From contig JBBRYE010000033.1 of NCBI GenBank assembly GCA_038237895.1, forward strand, positions 1 through 29,796: DNA of 29,796 nucleotides, given 5' to 3'. Positions 17,247 through 25,700 of the stretch are shown in pieces. Below the pieces are notes generated by a model that had not been told where the DNA came from, did not search any database, and saw only the letters and a list, made by a program, of their open reading frames with translations. The DNA is from Pseudopedobacter sp038237895 (GTDB lineage: Bacteria; Bacteroidota; Bacteroidia; Sphingobacteriales; Sphingobacteriaceae). The translations under genes were made by a program, and so were the position numbers. How positions within the stretch are numbered: position 1 is the stretch's first letter; each line of letters starts with the position of its first letter.

Positions 17247-17918
17247 ATGAAAAGATTATTAGTGTTTGTTCCGGCCATCCTCTTATTAATGTTTGTACTC
17301 AATTCATTCGTACCTAAAGAAAAGGAATCAGTGAAGAAAATAAAGTCGGAGCCTGTAAATATTGTTTTAAAATCTACTGATGGCGGACAAACATGGCAGG
17401 ACTTTAAACAAGTGCTACCTGAAATTAAACAATATAGTGCCGTAAAGGGAGATGGCGTAATCATTTCGACAAGTCAAGAAGGTATCAAGCGTTCTACAGA
17501 TAATGGTGAACACTGGCAATTAGTAATCAGTGAGGGTGGGGTTGGTATAACCGTTGAACGTATAGAAGGTGGATTTGCCGCAATATCGTATAATACAACA
17601 ACAAAATCCAGAAGGATACGCATTTCATTGGATAAAGGAGAAACCTGGCAAGCTATAGATGAGGGGCTTCGTCCTTCTCAGTTAATTTCATCCATCAAGC
17701 AAGTAGGCAAGTATTTAATATGTGGTCATCCTGATGGAATATTCCGCTCAGCAGATCAAGGTAAAACTTGGAATAGGGTTCTTCGCGGTGTGAATAACAA
17801 TGAGTTTTTGTTTGATATATACAAATGGAATTCTCCTTTCCAAGAACCAAAATATGTATTTAGGGTATACGAGTCAGAAAATATATTGTATGCAACTGCA
17901 GTGCCTGGTGGTTGCTAA
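17247..17918 (+). CDS. Exported BNR/Asp-box repeat protein
   Basis: This 223-residue protein has an N-terminal signal or anchor helix (about 4-22) and four Asp-box (BNR) motifs: STDGGQTW (43-50), STDNGEHW (83-90), SLDKGETW (127-134) and SADQGKTW (168-175). These mark a beta-propeller-like fold, as in sialidases and photosystem II stability factor-like proteins. It is too short for an enzyme of the sialidase family and no catalytic residues can be named, so a binding or structural role is more likely. It ends with Cys (PGGC). It is divergent from the membrane-bound regulator. A structured intergenic element starts 24 nt after the stop. Confidence 0.85.
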   Translation: MKRLLVFVPAILLLMFVLNSFVPKEKESVKKIKSEPVNIVLKSTDGGQTWQDFKQVLPEIKQYSAVKGDGVIISTSQEGIKRSTDNGEHWQLVISEGGVGITVERIEGGFAAISYNTTTKSRRIRISLDKGETWQAIDEGLRPSQLISSIKQVGKYLICGHPDGIFRSADQGKTWNRVLRGVNNNEFLFDIYKWNSPFQEPKYVFRVYESENILYATAVPGGC

Positions 17919-18256
17919 AAGTAGAATATGACGTGAGATTTTCTTAGCTTAACGATAGGAGCGGATACCGGCCTCAGCGCCTAAGGCCTTGTGGCGTATG
18001 AGTGGATAGCGTGACCTTATCTTATTTTCAGAAGCTAAGGGAAGCCCCTCAAATTAATTTCTTAAACTATTGGATTATATAGATATTAAATCAGAGCAAT
18101 TAGCATTTGCGAGAATCTCTGAAATCTGCGGGGAAATGTTTTTAAAATAGAACCTAATATTCCTAATAAATACTTTAAATATCAGTTAGTTAAAATTTAT
18201 TATCATCATTTATTTTTTCTACATTTAATATTTAGTAACCTCTAAATCTTAACATA
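17919..18256. other. 338-nt gap before tldD3: structured element and leader
   Basis: No credible gene is seen here. The left third holds the structured element at 17943-18050. Around 18105-18140 there is a second unusual stretch (GAGAATCTCTG, CTGCGGGGAAA) that looks like part of a dispersed repeat. The last 100 nt are AT-rich leader of tldD3, with no convincing promoter boxes and no Shine-Dalgarno before the TTG start. Confidence 0.5.
17943..18050 (+). ncRNA. Structured intergenic element (closed by an 8-bp stem)
   Basis: CTTAGCTT (17943-17950) pairs perfectly with AAGCTAAG (18032-18039), enclosing about 81 nt. Inside, GGCCT (17970-17974) and AGGCC (17984-17988) form a hairpin with a 9-nt loop. 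Two similar boxes, GGAGCGGATACC and TGAGTGGATAGC, flank that hairpin. The GC content is clearly above its surroundings. I cannot match it to a named RNA family. It may be a dispersed repeat common in Bacteroidota, a 3' processing signal or terminator for the BNR gene, or a small RNA. Confidence 0.5.
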
Positions 18257-19894
18257 TTGAAACGTAGAAACTTTATTTATTTAACCGGGGTTGGAGCAGC
18301 AGCTGCAATGATGCCCTCCATACCCGTCTGGGGAAATGAGATCTCTCCAGAAGCAGCTTTAGAATACGTTGATCCTGCTGTCAAAAAAATGATTGCAGAT
18401 GTCGCATTAAACGCTGCTAAATCAAAAGGAGCAACCTATACGGATGTTCGTATCGGAAGATACCTAAATCAATTTGTAGTAACCCGAGAAGACAAAGTTC
18501 AGAATATTGTTAATACTGAATCTTATGGAGTTGGGATTAGGGTAATTGCAAATGGAAGTTGGGGTTTTGCTGCAACCGATAAAATGGATAATGATAGCAT
18601 CGCTAAAGCTGCCCAATTAGCAGTTTCCATTGCTAAAGAAAACTCCAGATTATTAACTGAACCTGTTCAATTGGCTCCCCAAAAAGGTTATGGTGAAGTC
18701 AGTTGGAAAGCGCCAATAGAAAAAAATGCTTTTGAGGTTCCGGTAAAAGAAAAAGTTGATCTTTTGCTTTCTGTAAATGATGCGGCTATGAAAGGCGGTG
18801 CAGATTATGTAAATTCTATCTTATTTTTGGTAAATGAGCAAAAATATTTCGCTTCAACGGATGGTTCTTATATAGATCAAGATATTCATCGCATTTGGCC
18901 TACATTTTTTATTACTAAAATCAATAAAGAAACAGGAAAATTTGAAACCAGAAATGCTTTGAGCGCCCCAACCGGAATGGGATATGAATATTTAGATGCC
19001 AAACCCGAGCATAAAATAAAAACTGCTGCCGGAACTTTATATAAAGGAAGGTATGATATGCTGGAAGATGCTAAGCAAGCCGCTGTACAAGTTGGTGATA
19101 AATTAAAAGCAAAAACAGTAGAACCTGGTAAATATGACTTGGTGTTAGATCCATCACATTTATGGCTAACTATTCATGAATCAACTGGCCATCCGACAGA
19201 ATTAGATCGTGTTTTAGGTTATGAAGCAAATTTTGCAGGTACCAGTTTCTTAACGTTGGATAAATGGGAATCTAAAAAATTCAACTATGGAAATAAATTG
19301 GTGAATATTAAAGCTGATAAAACCCAGGTTGGTTCTTTAGGTGCAGTTGGTTATGATGATGAAGGTGTGAAATGTGGTGAATGGGATGTGGTTAAAGATG
19401 GTGTTTTGGTTAATTATCAGGCCATAAGAGATCAGGCTCATATTTTAGGATTGAAAGCATCACAAGGATGTTGTTACGCCGATAATTGGAGTAGTGTGCA
19501 ATTTCAAAGGATGGCAAATATTTCTTTACAACCAGGAAAAACTCCTTTAAATGTTGATGATATGATTAAAAATGTTGCAAAAGGAATTTATATTATTGGC
19601 GATGGTTCTTTCTCTATTGACCAGCAACGTTACAATTTTCAGTTTGGTGGACAATTATTCTATGAAATTAAAGATGGAAAAATTGTTGGAATGCTTAAAG
19701 ATGTAGCTTATCAAGCTAATACCCAAGAGTTTTGGAATTCTTGTGGAGCAATTTGTGACGCTAATGATTATAGATTAGGAGGTTCTTTCTTTGATGGAAA
19801 AGGACAGCCATCTCAATCAAGTGCGGTTTCACATGGATCATCAACAACCAGATTTAATGGCGTAAATGTGATCAATACAGCAAGGAAAATTTAA
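18257..19894 (+). CDS. tldD: TldD-family metalloprotease with twin-arginine signal (copy 3), TTG start
   Basis: This 545-residue TldD paralogue has the zinc motif HESTGH (307-312; Thr where the others have Val), DDEGVKCG, QGCCY, SCGAIC and the common C-terminus SHGSSTTRFNGVNVINTARK. The N-terminus MKRRNFIYLTGVGAAAAMM is a twin-arginine motif plus hydrophobic stretch. The TTG start at 18257 is supported by exact alignment with the other copies; the next Met would delete the signal. Its own tldE follows after a 99-nt low-complexity spacer, the same arrangement as copy 1. It lies after the accessory block that separates it from tldD2. Product and pairing are clear; the substrate is unknown. Confidence 0.92.
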   Translation: MKRRNFIYLTGVGAAAAMMPSIPVWGNEISPEAALEYVDPAVKKMIADVALNAAKSKGATYTDVRIGRYLNQFVVTREDKVQNIVNTESYGVGIRVIANGSWGFAATDKMDNDSIAKAAQLAVSIAKENSRLLTEPVQLAPQKGYGEVSWKAPIEKNAFEVPVKEKVDLLLSVNDAAMKGGADYVNSILFLVNEQKYFASTDGSYIDQDIHRIWPTFFITKINKETGKFETRNALSAPTGMGYEYLDAKPEHKIKTAAGTLYKGRYDMLEDAKQAAVQVGDKLKAKTVEPGKYDLVLDPSHLWLTIHESTGHPTELDRVLGYEANFAGTSFLTLDKWESKKFNYGNKLVNIKADKTQVGSLGAVGYDDEGVKCGEWDVVKDGVLVNYQAIRDQAHILGLKASQGCCYADNWSSVQFQRMANISLQPGKTPLNVDDMIKNVAKGIYIIGDGSFSIDQQRYNFQFGGQLFYEIKDGKIVGMLKDVAYQANTQEFWNSCGAICDANDYRLGGSFFDGKGQPSQSSAVSHGSSTTRFNGVNVINTARKI

Positions 19895-19992
19895 TTTAAA
19901 ATAAGTTGTAAGTAATAGGTTATAGGTTTTAAGTTGAAACTAACTAAGCCTTTAACCTAAAACTTATTACCTAAAACTTCAAACTCAAAAAA
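19882..19992 (+). repeat. Bipartite low-complexity element, copy 3 (tldD3-tldE2 spacer)
   Basis: 19882-19939 has no C (TTGTAAGTAATAGG, TTATAGGTTTTAAG). 19949-19992 has no G (AACCTAAAACTTATTACC, AAAACTTCAAACTC) and ends one base before the tldE2 ATG at 19994. The position between tldD and tldE is the same as copy 2. Confidence 0.75.
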
Positions 19993-19993
19993 G

Positions 19994-21331
19994 ATGGCAA
20001 TATTAAATAAAGAAGAGGCTAAAGCATTATTACAAAAAGTGCTGAGCTATTCAAAAGCAGATGAATGTGAAATTAATTTGAGTGGCAACGATGGTGGAAA
20101 CATTCGTTATGCCAGAAATTCAGTTTCAACTAGCGGTGGTATAAGTCAGTCTTCATTGGTCGTTTCCTCTGCATTTGGCAAAAAATTAGGTGTAGCAACT
20201 ATTAACGAATTTGATGAGGAGTCTCTCAAAAAAGTAGTTAAAAGATCAGAAGAATTAGCGCAATTGGCTCCAGAAAATCCTGAATATATGCCTTTGTTGG
20301 GGCCTCAAACCTATGGACCAGATACACCAACATTTTCTGATGTTACCGCAAGTTTAACTCCTAAAGAAAGGGCAGATGCAGTTGCGCAGAGCCTTAAGGT
20401 TTCTAAAGACAACAGCTTAAATGCCGCAGGATTTTTAGAAGATAGCAAAGGCTACTCGGCAATGTTAAATAGCAAAGGATTATTTGCTTACAACAAATCA
20501 ACTAACGTAGCATTTAATGTTACCATGAGAACCAATGATGGTAAAGGTTCTGGTTATGCAACCCGAGGTTATAATGATTTTTCTAAACTCGATACAAAAA
20601 AAGACACTACCGTTGCTGCAAAAAAAGCGACAATGTCTGCCACTGCAAAAGCTATTGAGCCAGGAAAATACACCGTAATTTTAGAACCAACTGCAGTTGC
20701 CGTAATGCTAGAAAATATTTTTGGAGCATTAGATGCCAGACAGGCAGATGAGGGTAGAAGCTTTATGAGTAAAGCAGGTGGTAAAACAAAAATTGGCGAA
20801 CAAATGATGGACCCTAAAGTTAATATTTACTCGGATCCATACAGTAAAGATTTACCAACAGGCACTTGGAGCGGGGACGGAAGGCCGCAAGAAAAAATTA
20901 ATTGGATAGAGAAGGGCGTAGTAAAAAATTTATACAGCTCTAGGTATTGGGCTCAAAAAACTGGTATCAAGGCAATTCCACAACCTGATGGAGCCATAAT
21001 GCAAGGTGGCACTAAAACTTTAGAACAATTAATTAAAGAAACAGAAAAAGGAATTTTAGTTACCAGACTTTGGTATATCAGACAAGTTGATCCTCAAACA
21101 TTATTGCTTACAGGTTTAACTAGAGATGGTACTTTTTACATAGAAAACGGAGAGATTAAATTTCCAGTTAAAAATTTTCGCTTCAATGAAAGCCCTATCA
21201 TCATGTTAAATAATTTGGAAGATATGGGTATTTCAGAACGTACGGTAAGTGCAGAGTCTAATATTAATTATTTATTGCCTCCTTTAAAAATCAGAGATTT
21301 TACTTTTACATCTTTATCTGATGCGGTGTAA
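19994..21331 (+). CDS. pmbA: TldE/PmbA-family partner protein (copy 2)
   Basis: This 445-residue TldE homologue is close to tldE1. It has the N-terminus MAILNKEEAKALLQKVLSYSK, NIRYARNSVST, FGALDARQADEGRSFMSK where TldD has HExxxH, and the C-terminal TGLTRDGTFYIENGEIKFP and KIRDFTFTSLSDAV shared with tldE1. There is no zinc motif and no signal peptide. It should form the heterodimer with TldD copy 3, possibly also with copy 2, which has no adjacent partner. No Shine-Dalgarno is seen; the G-free leader abuts the start. A compact terminator lies just after the stop. Confidence 0.92.
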   Translation: MAILNKEEAKALLQKVLSYSKADECEINLSGNDGGNIRYARNSVSTSGGISQSSLVVSSAFGKKLGVATINEFDEESLKKVVKRSEELAQLAPENPEYMPLLGPQTYGPDTPTFSDVTASLTPKERADAVAQSLKVSKDNSLNAAGFLEDSKGYSAMLNSKGLFAYNKSTNVAFNVTMRTNDGKGSGYATRGYNDFSKLDTKKDTTVAAKKATMSATAKAIEPGKYTVILEPTAVAVMLENIFGALDARQADEGRSFMSKAGGKTKIGEQMMDPKVNIYSDPYSKDLPTGTWSGDGRPQEKINWIEKGVVKNLYSSRYWAQKTGIKAIPQPDGAIMQGGTKTLEQLIKETEKGILVTRLWYIRQVDPQTLLLTGLTRDGTFYIENGEIKFPVKNFRFNESPIIMLNNLEDMGISERTVSAESNINYLLPPLKIRDFTFTSLSDAV

Positions 21332-21361
21332 CTTTTAAAATGTATTATTTATTTTAATTAG

Positions 21362-21386
21362 AGCAGAGCTTACACTCTGCTTTTTT
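21362..21386 (+). terminator. Rho-independent terminator after tldE2
   Basis: The stem is AGCAGAG (21362-21368) with CTCTGCT (21375-21381) and a 6-nt loop, followed by a run of T to 21386. It ends the tldD3-tldE2 transcript and overlaps the stop codon of the convergent HTH gene. Confidence 0.88.
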
Positions 21387-21588
21387 ATAATTTAAATTCT
21401 AAGATATCTGCAGGTTGACATTCTAAAATCTCACAAATTTTTTCTAAGGTAGAAAAACGGATGGCCTTTGCTTTCCCCGTCTTTAGAATAGAGAGATTGG
21501 CTTGGGTAATATCCACTTTTTCTGCCAAATCCGATAAAGAGATTTTTCTTCTCGCCATCATCACATCCAGGTTTACGATAATCGGCAT
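21385..21588 (-). CDS. XRE-type (Cro/CI) HTH regulator
   Basis: This 67-residue helix-turn-helix protein (MPIIVNLDVMMARRKISL, then LAEKVDITQANLSILKTGKAKAIRFSTLEKICEIL) is of the small Cro/CI type usually found beside DUF2975 membrane proteins. The HTH spans about residues 17-50, with the recognition helix around QANLSILKTGKA. It starts 2 nt after the DUF2975 stop, so both are made from one transcript. It likely represses its own operon, and the palindrome at 22271-22307 over the promoter is the natural candidate operator. Confidence 0.9.
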   Translation of the reverse strand: MPIIVNLDVMMARRKISLSDLAEKVDITQANLSILKTGKAKAIRFSTLEKICEILECQPADILEFKL

Positions 21589-21590
21589 AT

Positions 21591-22223
21591 TTATACAGTT
21601 AAAGTGTTTTCTTCATAAATTTCAACACCACGTTGATAAATGATTGCTATGATAAATATGATTAAACCTGTGAGGATATCACCGCCTCCAAAACCATCTA
21701 GCTCTAAAATTTTTAAATTAATATGAGATTGATTAAGCAAATAATACAATATAAAATGGTTTGCAATTTCTTTTAAATTATATAAAATAAGAGCAAAAGC
21801 TAATAATTTCAACTTTTTAACAATGCTGTATTTAAATGGACTAGAAAGATTGATATCGTTGAAAATAGTTTTAAAAATCCATAGAATCCAAGTTATAAAA
21901 CACAATGTTGTGAGCCAATAAATAGAATAATAAAATCCTATTTTAGAAAATGTTTTGACTTTTAGGGAGTATAAACTCTCGGTTTTTTGATATTTAATTA
22001 CTTTATCATTTGAAAAGTTATAGACTGAATCTTTTTTCAATTCAATTGAATTGGTATAAATTCTCTTGAAATTTATATGTTCTATCTCAGTGTATTCTTT
22101 TAAATCATTTTTATAAACTTTATAAACCTCATGTATTACTGCACCAAATAACCAAATAGCAAAGCAATAATAAAGGAAATAGGTACTATACTTAAAAAAG
22201 TATAAAATTATTTTTGTGCTCAT
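21591..22223 (-). CDS. DUF2975 membrane protein
   Basis: This integral membrane protein of about 210 residues has four predicted helices: one near the N-terminus (FFKYSTYFLYYCFAIWLFG), one in the middle (IYWLTTLCFITWILWIF), then two towards the C-terminus (LLAFALILYNLKEIANHFIL and GGGDILTGLIIFIIAIIY). The pattern and the adjacent small XRE regulator match DUF2975 pairs. I use the ATG at 22223. A TTG 33 nt upstream lies before the predicted transcription start, so it is unlikely. The role is unknown; the pair may sense a membrane-related condition and relieve repression. Confidence 0.85.
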   Translation of the reverse strand: MSTKIILYFFKYSTYFLYYCFAIWLFGAVIHEVYKVYKNDLKEYTEIEHINFKRIYTNSIELKKDSVYNFSNDKVIKYQKTESLYSLKVKTFSKIGFYYSIYWLTTLCFITWILWIFKTIFNDINLSSPFKYSIVKKLKLLAFALILYNLKEIANHFILYYLLNQSHINLKILELDGFGGGDILTGLIIFIIAIIYQRGVEIYEENTLTV

Positions 22224-22242
22224 AGTTTTTAATTTAACAGCA

Positions 22243-22273
22243 CAAACATAAGACAATTTTTTCTATTTAACAA
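22243..22273 (-). promoter_or_regulatory. Bacteroidota-type promoter of the DUF2975-HTH operon
   Basis: On the minus strand the -7 box is TATGTTTG (22243-22250), a perfect TAnnTTTG. A TTG (complement of 22271-22273) lies 20 nt upstream as the -33 element. Initiation would fall about 12 nt before the ATG at 22223. The -33 element lies within the arm of the palindrome at 22271-22307. Confidence 0.65.
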
Positions 22274-22307
22274 CATATATTTATTGTTTTTCAATAAATA
22301 TATGTTG
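22271..22307. promoter_or_regulatory. Perfect 16-bp inverted repeat, candidate operator or terminator
   Basis: CAACATATATTTATTG (22271-22286), spacer TTTTT, CAATAAATATATGTTG (22292-22307). It overlaps the -33 region of the DUF2975-HTH promoter and lies 22 nt downstream of the GNAT stop. It could be the operator for the HTH protein, a terminator for the tricorn-GNAT transcript, or both. Confidence 0.75.
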
Positions 22308-22329
22308 AATAACAATTCAAAATTTCATT

Positions 22330-22752
22330 TTACAGCTCTTTCTCCATCACAACATAATCAATCCCATCCCTAGAAAACTTCACAACAGTTTCTTGTAACC
22401 CAAATTTTTGATAAAATCCAATAGCCGAAATTCTGGCATTGCACCAAATTTTTCTCACATTTTGTTCCTCGGCGAAAGCCATAATATATTTTAAAAGAGC
22501 AGTGCCAAAACCTTGACGTTGAAATTCTTTTATGGTGGCAAACTTTCTAAACTGCATACTACCATCTTCTTTTTCAAAGCAAGAAACAACGGAAATTAAT
22601 TTATTATCATGAAATAAACCGAAATGAATGCCATTCTCATCCTCATCAAGCTGTAATTTTTTTAAAAGCATTAAGGGATACAATTCCGCCTGCCTAACTA
22701 TTAATGTTGCGGCAGGTGGAATTTGTTCTATGGAGTAATCTTGATTTGACAA
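22330..22752 (-). CDS. GNAT-family N-acetyltransferase, TTG start
   Basis: This 140-residue GNAT acetyltransferase transfers an acetyl group from acetyl-CoA. The pyrophosphate-binding loop is QRQGFGTALL and the C-terminal FYQKFGLQE strand-helix is typical. The N-terminal IPPAATLIVRQAELYP fits the family only if translation starts at the TTG at 22752, 1 nt after the tricorn stop, so it is probably coupled to that gene. The substrate cannot be inferred. Confidence 0.85.
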   Translation of the reverse strand: MSNQDYSIEQIPPAATLIVRQAELYPLMLLKKLQLDEDENGIHFGLFHDNKLISVVSCFEKEDGSMQFRKFATIKEFQRQGFGTALLKYIMAFAEEQNVRKIWCNARISAIGFYQKFGLQETVVKFSRDGIDYVVMEKEL

Positions 22753-22753
22753 T

Positions 22754-25700
22754 TTATTTTTTAATCACTTTTAACATTTCTTTTACGGCAGCTTCTAATT
22801 GTTGGTCTTCGCCATTTAATACTTTGTTATAATCGTTATTTACTTTGATATCTGGTTCTAATTGATGATTTTCTGTAGCGTGGGTTTCTCCTGCACCGTA
22901 AGTAGCAATCATTGGTATACCGAAATAAAGAGTTGGGTCTATTTGTGTTTCCCACCAAACTGCGGTTCCTGTTCCTGCAACAGGCATACCAATTAATTTG
23001 CCTAATCCTAATTCTTTGTAAGCATAAGGAAACATAAAAGCATCAGAATAATTTCCTTCGCTCATTACCACACAACTTGGTTTTGTCCATTTATTCATCG
23101 GTTCGCCGCCTGTTGTAATATTCCCTTGCGGACGCAAAGTGAAATATTCTTTTCCGCCTAAGAAGGTAACCAAATCATCATGTAACCAACCGCCTCCATT
23201 AAAACGGGTATCAACAATTAACGCTTCTTTATTCACATTTTTGCCTAAAACTTTATCAAATGTTACCCTAAAACTTGGGTCGTCCATGCTTCTTACATGT
23301 ACGTAGCCAACTTTACCGCCAGATAGGCTATCGGTTAATTGAGCCATTTTGTCTGTCCAACGTTTGTATAATAACACACCACTTTCTTCACCAACAGAAA
23401 TTGGCTTAACCACTTCGCTATAAGTTTTATTAGTGTTTGGATTATGGAAATCTATTCTGGTAAAATCTCCAGCTTTATGGTTTAAAAACATTGCCCAATC
23501 TACTTCATCAGTAATAGCATTTCCATTTATTTTATCTATCACCATTCCGGCTTTCATATCGGTTTTTGCCTTATCAAAAGGGCCGGCACCAATAATTTCT
23601 TTAACAGTTAAACCATCACCATTTTTAGTTACATCATATAATAAACCTAGGGCAGCAGTTGCATCAGCACTCGTTTTACGAGCTCTATAACCACCTCCAG
23701 TGTGCGAAGCATTTAACTCTCCTAAAAACTCACTTAATAATATCTCGAAATCGTAATTATTATTGATGAAAGGAAGAAACTTTGAGTAAGTGGTATAATA
23801 ACCATCCCAATCTACACCTTGTAGTTTTGGGTCGAAAAGTTTTTTCTTTACTTGTTTATAAGCATGATTAAACATATAATTTCTTTCTGCTGCGGCATCT
23901 AATTCCATGTTTGCATCAATTTTTATTGGAGTTACTTTACCATCATCTACACCAACTTTCATGATGTTACCACCAGCTAAAACAAATAAATTTTTACCGT
24001 CTTTACTTAATTCTAAGCTGCCTTCTGTAACTCCTAATTTGGCTAAAATTTTGGTTTCTTGGGTACGAGTGATGGTCATCCATAAATCATAACCTTTTTC
24101 ATATTTAGCTAAATAGTATAATTTTTCTCCATCTTTTGAAAGCGCAACACCGCCAATATCTGTAGATGAAATAGTCAATCTTTTTGTGCGGTTTTCCAGG
24201 TCTTTTAAATTTGGTTCAAAAACATGTTTTTCTTCTTTTTTTACTTCCTGTACTTTCTTAGATTTCTCCTCTTTTTTCTCTACTGTTTTAACGCTATCTT
24301 TCTTTTCTGTATCTTTTTTTAAATCGAAATCTTCTTTGCTTAGTTGATATTTATCCCAAACATCTTGATCAAAAAACATGGCATAAACATCGCTTTGGCT
24401 ACCGCGACTTAAATTTTTCATCCCGTCTTTATCGGTAACCCAATACATCATTTTACCATCCATCCCAAACTGAGGATTGTAATCATTAAAACCGCTTTCA
24501 GTTAAGTTTATGCGTTTTCCAGTTCCATCTGCTTTTAGCAAAATAACTTCAGGTGTAAACCAACCGCCACCTTCGCTAGATTGAGCTAATAAATATTTAC
24601 TATCTGGCGACCAAGTAAAATATTGATCACCATCCGAATATGAATAGTTTAATTTTTCAGGTAATACCGTTACCGTATTTTTGCTAGAAATATCTAACAC
24701 TTTTAAAATATTTCTTTCCTCTAGATAAGCTATTTTCTTTCCATCCGGAGAGTAACTGGCTTGAAATTCATCTTTATCAGTATTAACGATTGGTTTAGTA
24801 TTGATTACGGTAGAAGCATAGAAATATTTTTCTGAAGGATTTGCCAAACTTACTTCATAAATATCCCAAGAATTATCATTTTCTACCGAATAAAGCAGCT
24901 TTTTTCCATCTGGGCTAAAGCTTACCATTCTTTCTTGATAAGGTGTATTGGTAATTCTTTTGGTAGTAGAACCATCCACAGCGCTCACAAAAATTTCTCC
25001 TCTATAAACTAACGCTATTTCTTTACCAGTAGGAGAAACTGCTATTTCTGTTGCGTTTCCTTTAACAGGAACGGTAGTAATTTGGTTGGTTGCAAAATCT
25101 GCACCGATAGTGAAGTTTAAGATTTTTGGTTGTCCTCCTTCTTTTAAAGTATAAATATTTCCATCTTGAGTAAAGGCAAGAGTACCATCTTTAGCTCTGG
25201 AAAGGTTTCTTACCGGATTGTTATCAAAAGTGGTAAGTGGGGAGGCATTATCTGGAGCAGCCAAAGAAGATTTAAACAGATTCTGATTTCCTTTTTGCTC
25301 GCTTAAATAATAAAAATTATCTCCGCTTCCCCAAACTGGTTCTCGGTCTTCGCCAATGAAATTTGATACTTTTTGATATTGATTGGTTTTTAAATCTAAC
25401 ACCCAAATATCTCTTGTAATTGCAGATGTATGATGTTTACGATATTTATTTTCATAACCTTTACTATCCTGATAAATGATTTTATCTCCACTAGCATTCA
25501 AGTGAACATATTCTGTTCCAGCAGAATTAATCATTAAACTTCTGCCCCCTTTTACCGGCACCTGGTATAATTTATTAAAATAGCTGTCACCAGGAAAACG
25601 AACGGAAGAATGAACATCATGACGGTTAGAGCCAAAAAGCACTTTTTTGTCATCGATACTAAAATCGTATGGAATATCTTTATCAGAATTATAGGTTAAA

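Noticed and set aside
17247..17918. Active sialidase
   Set aside because: Only Asp-box repeats are present; the protein is too short and no catalytic Arg triad or Tyr/Glu pair can be assigned.
7588..18256. A RiPP precursor peptide as substrate for the TldD/TldE proteins
   Set aside because: I looked in the gaps for a short Cys- or Gly-rich open frame with a start near a tldD gene and saw none that is convincing.
13101..18256. Insertion sequence or prophage as carrier of the accessory block
   Set aside because: No transposase, integrase or clear terminal inverted repeats or target duplications are visible.
22224..22256. Longer DUF2975 protein starting at TTG 22256
   Set aside because: A perfect -7 promoter box lies between this TTG and the ATG at 22223, so the TTG would be outside the transcript.
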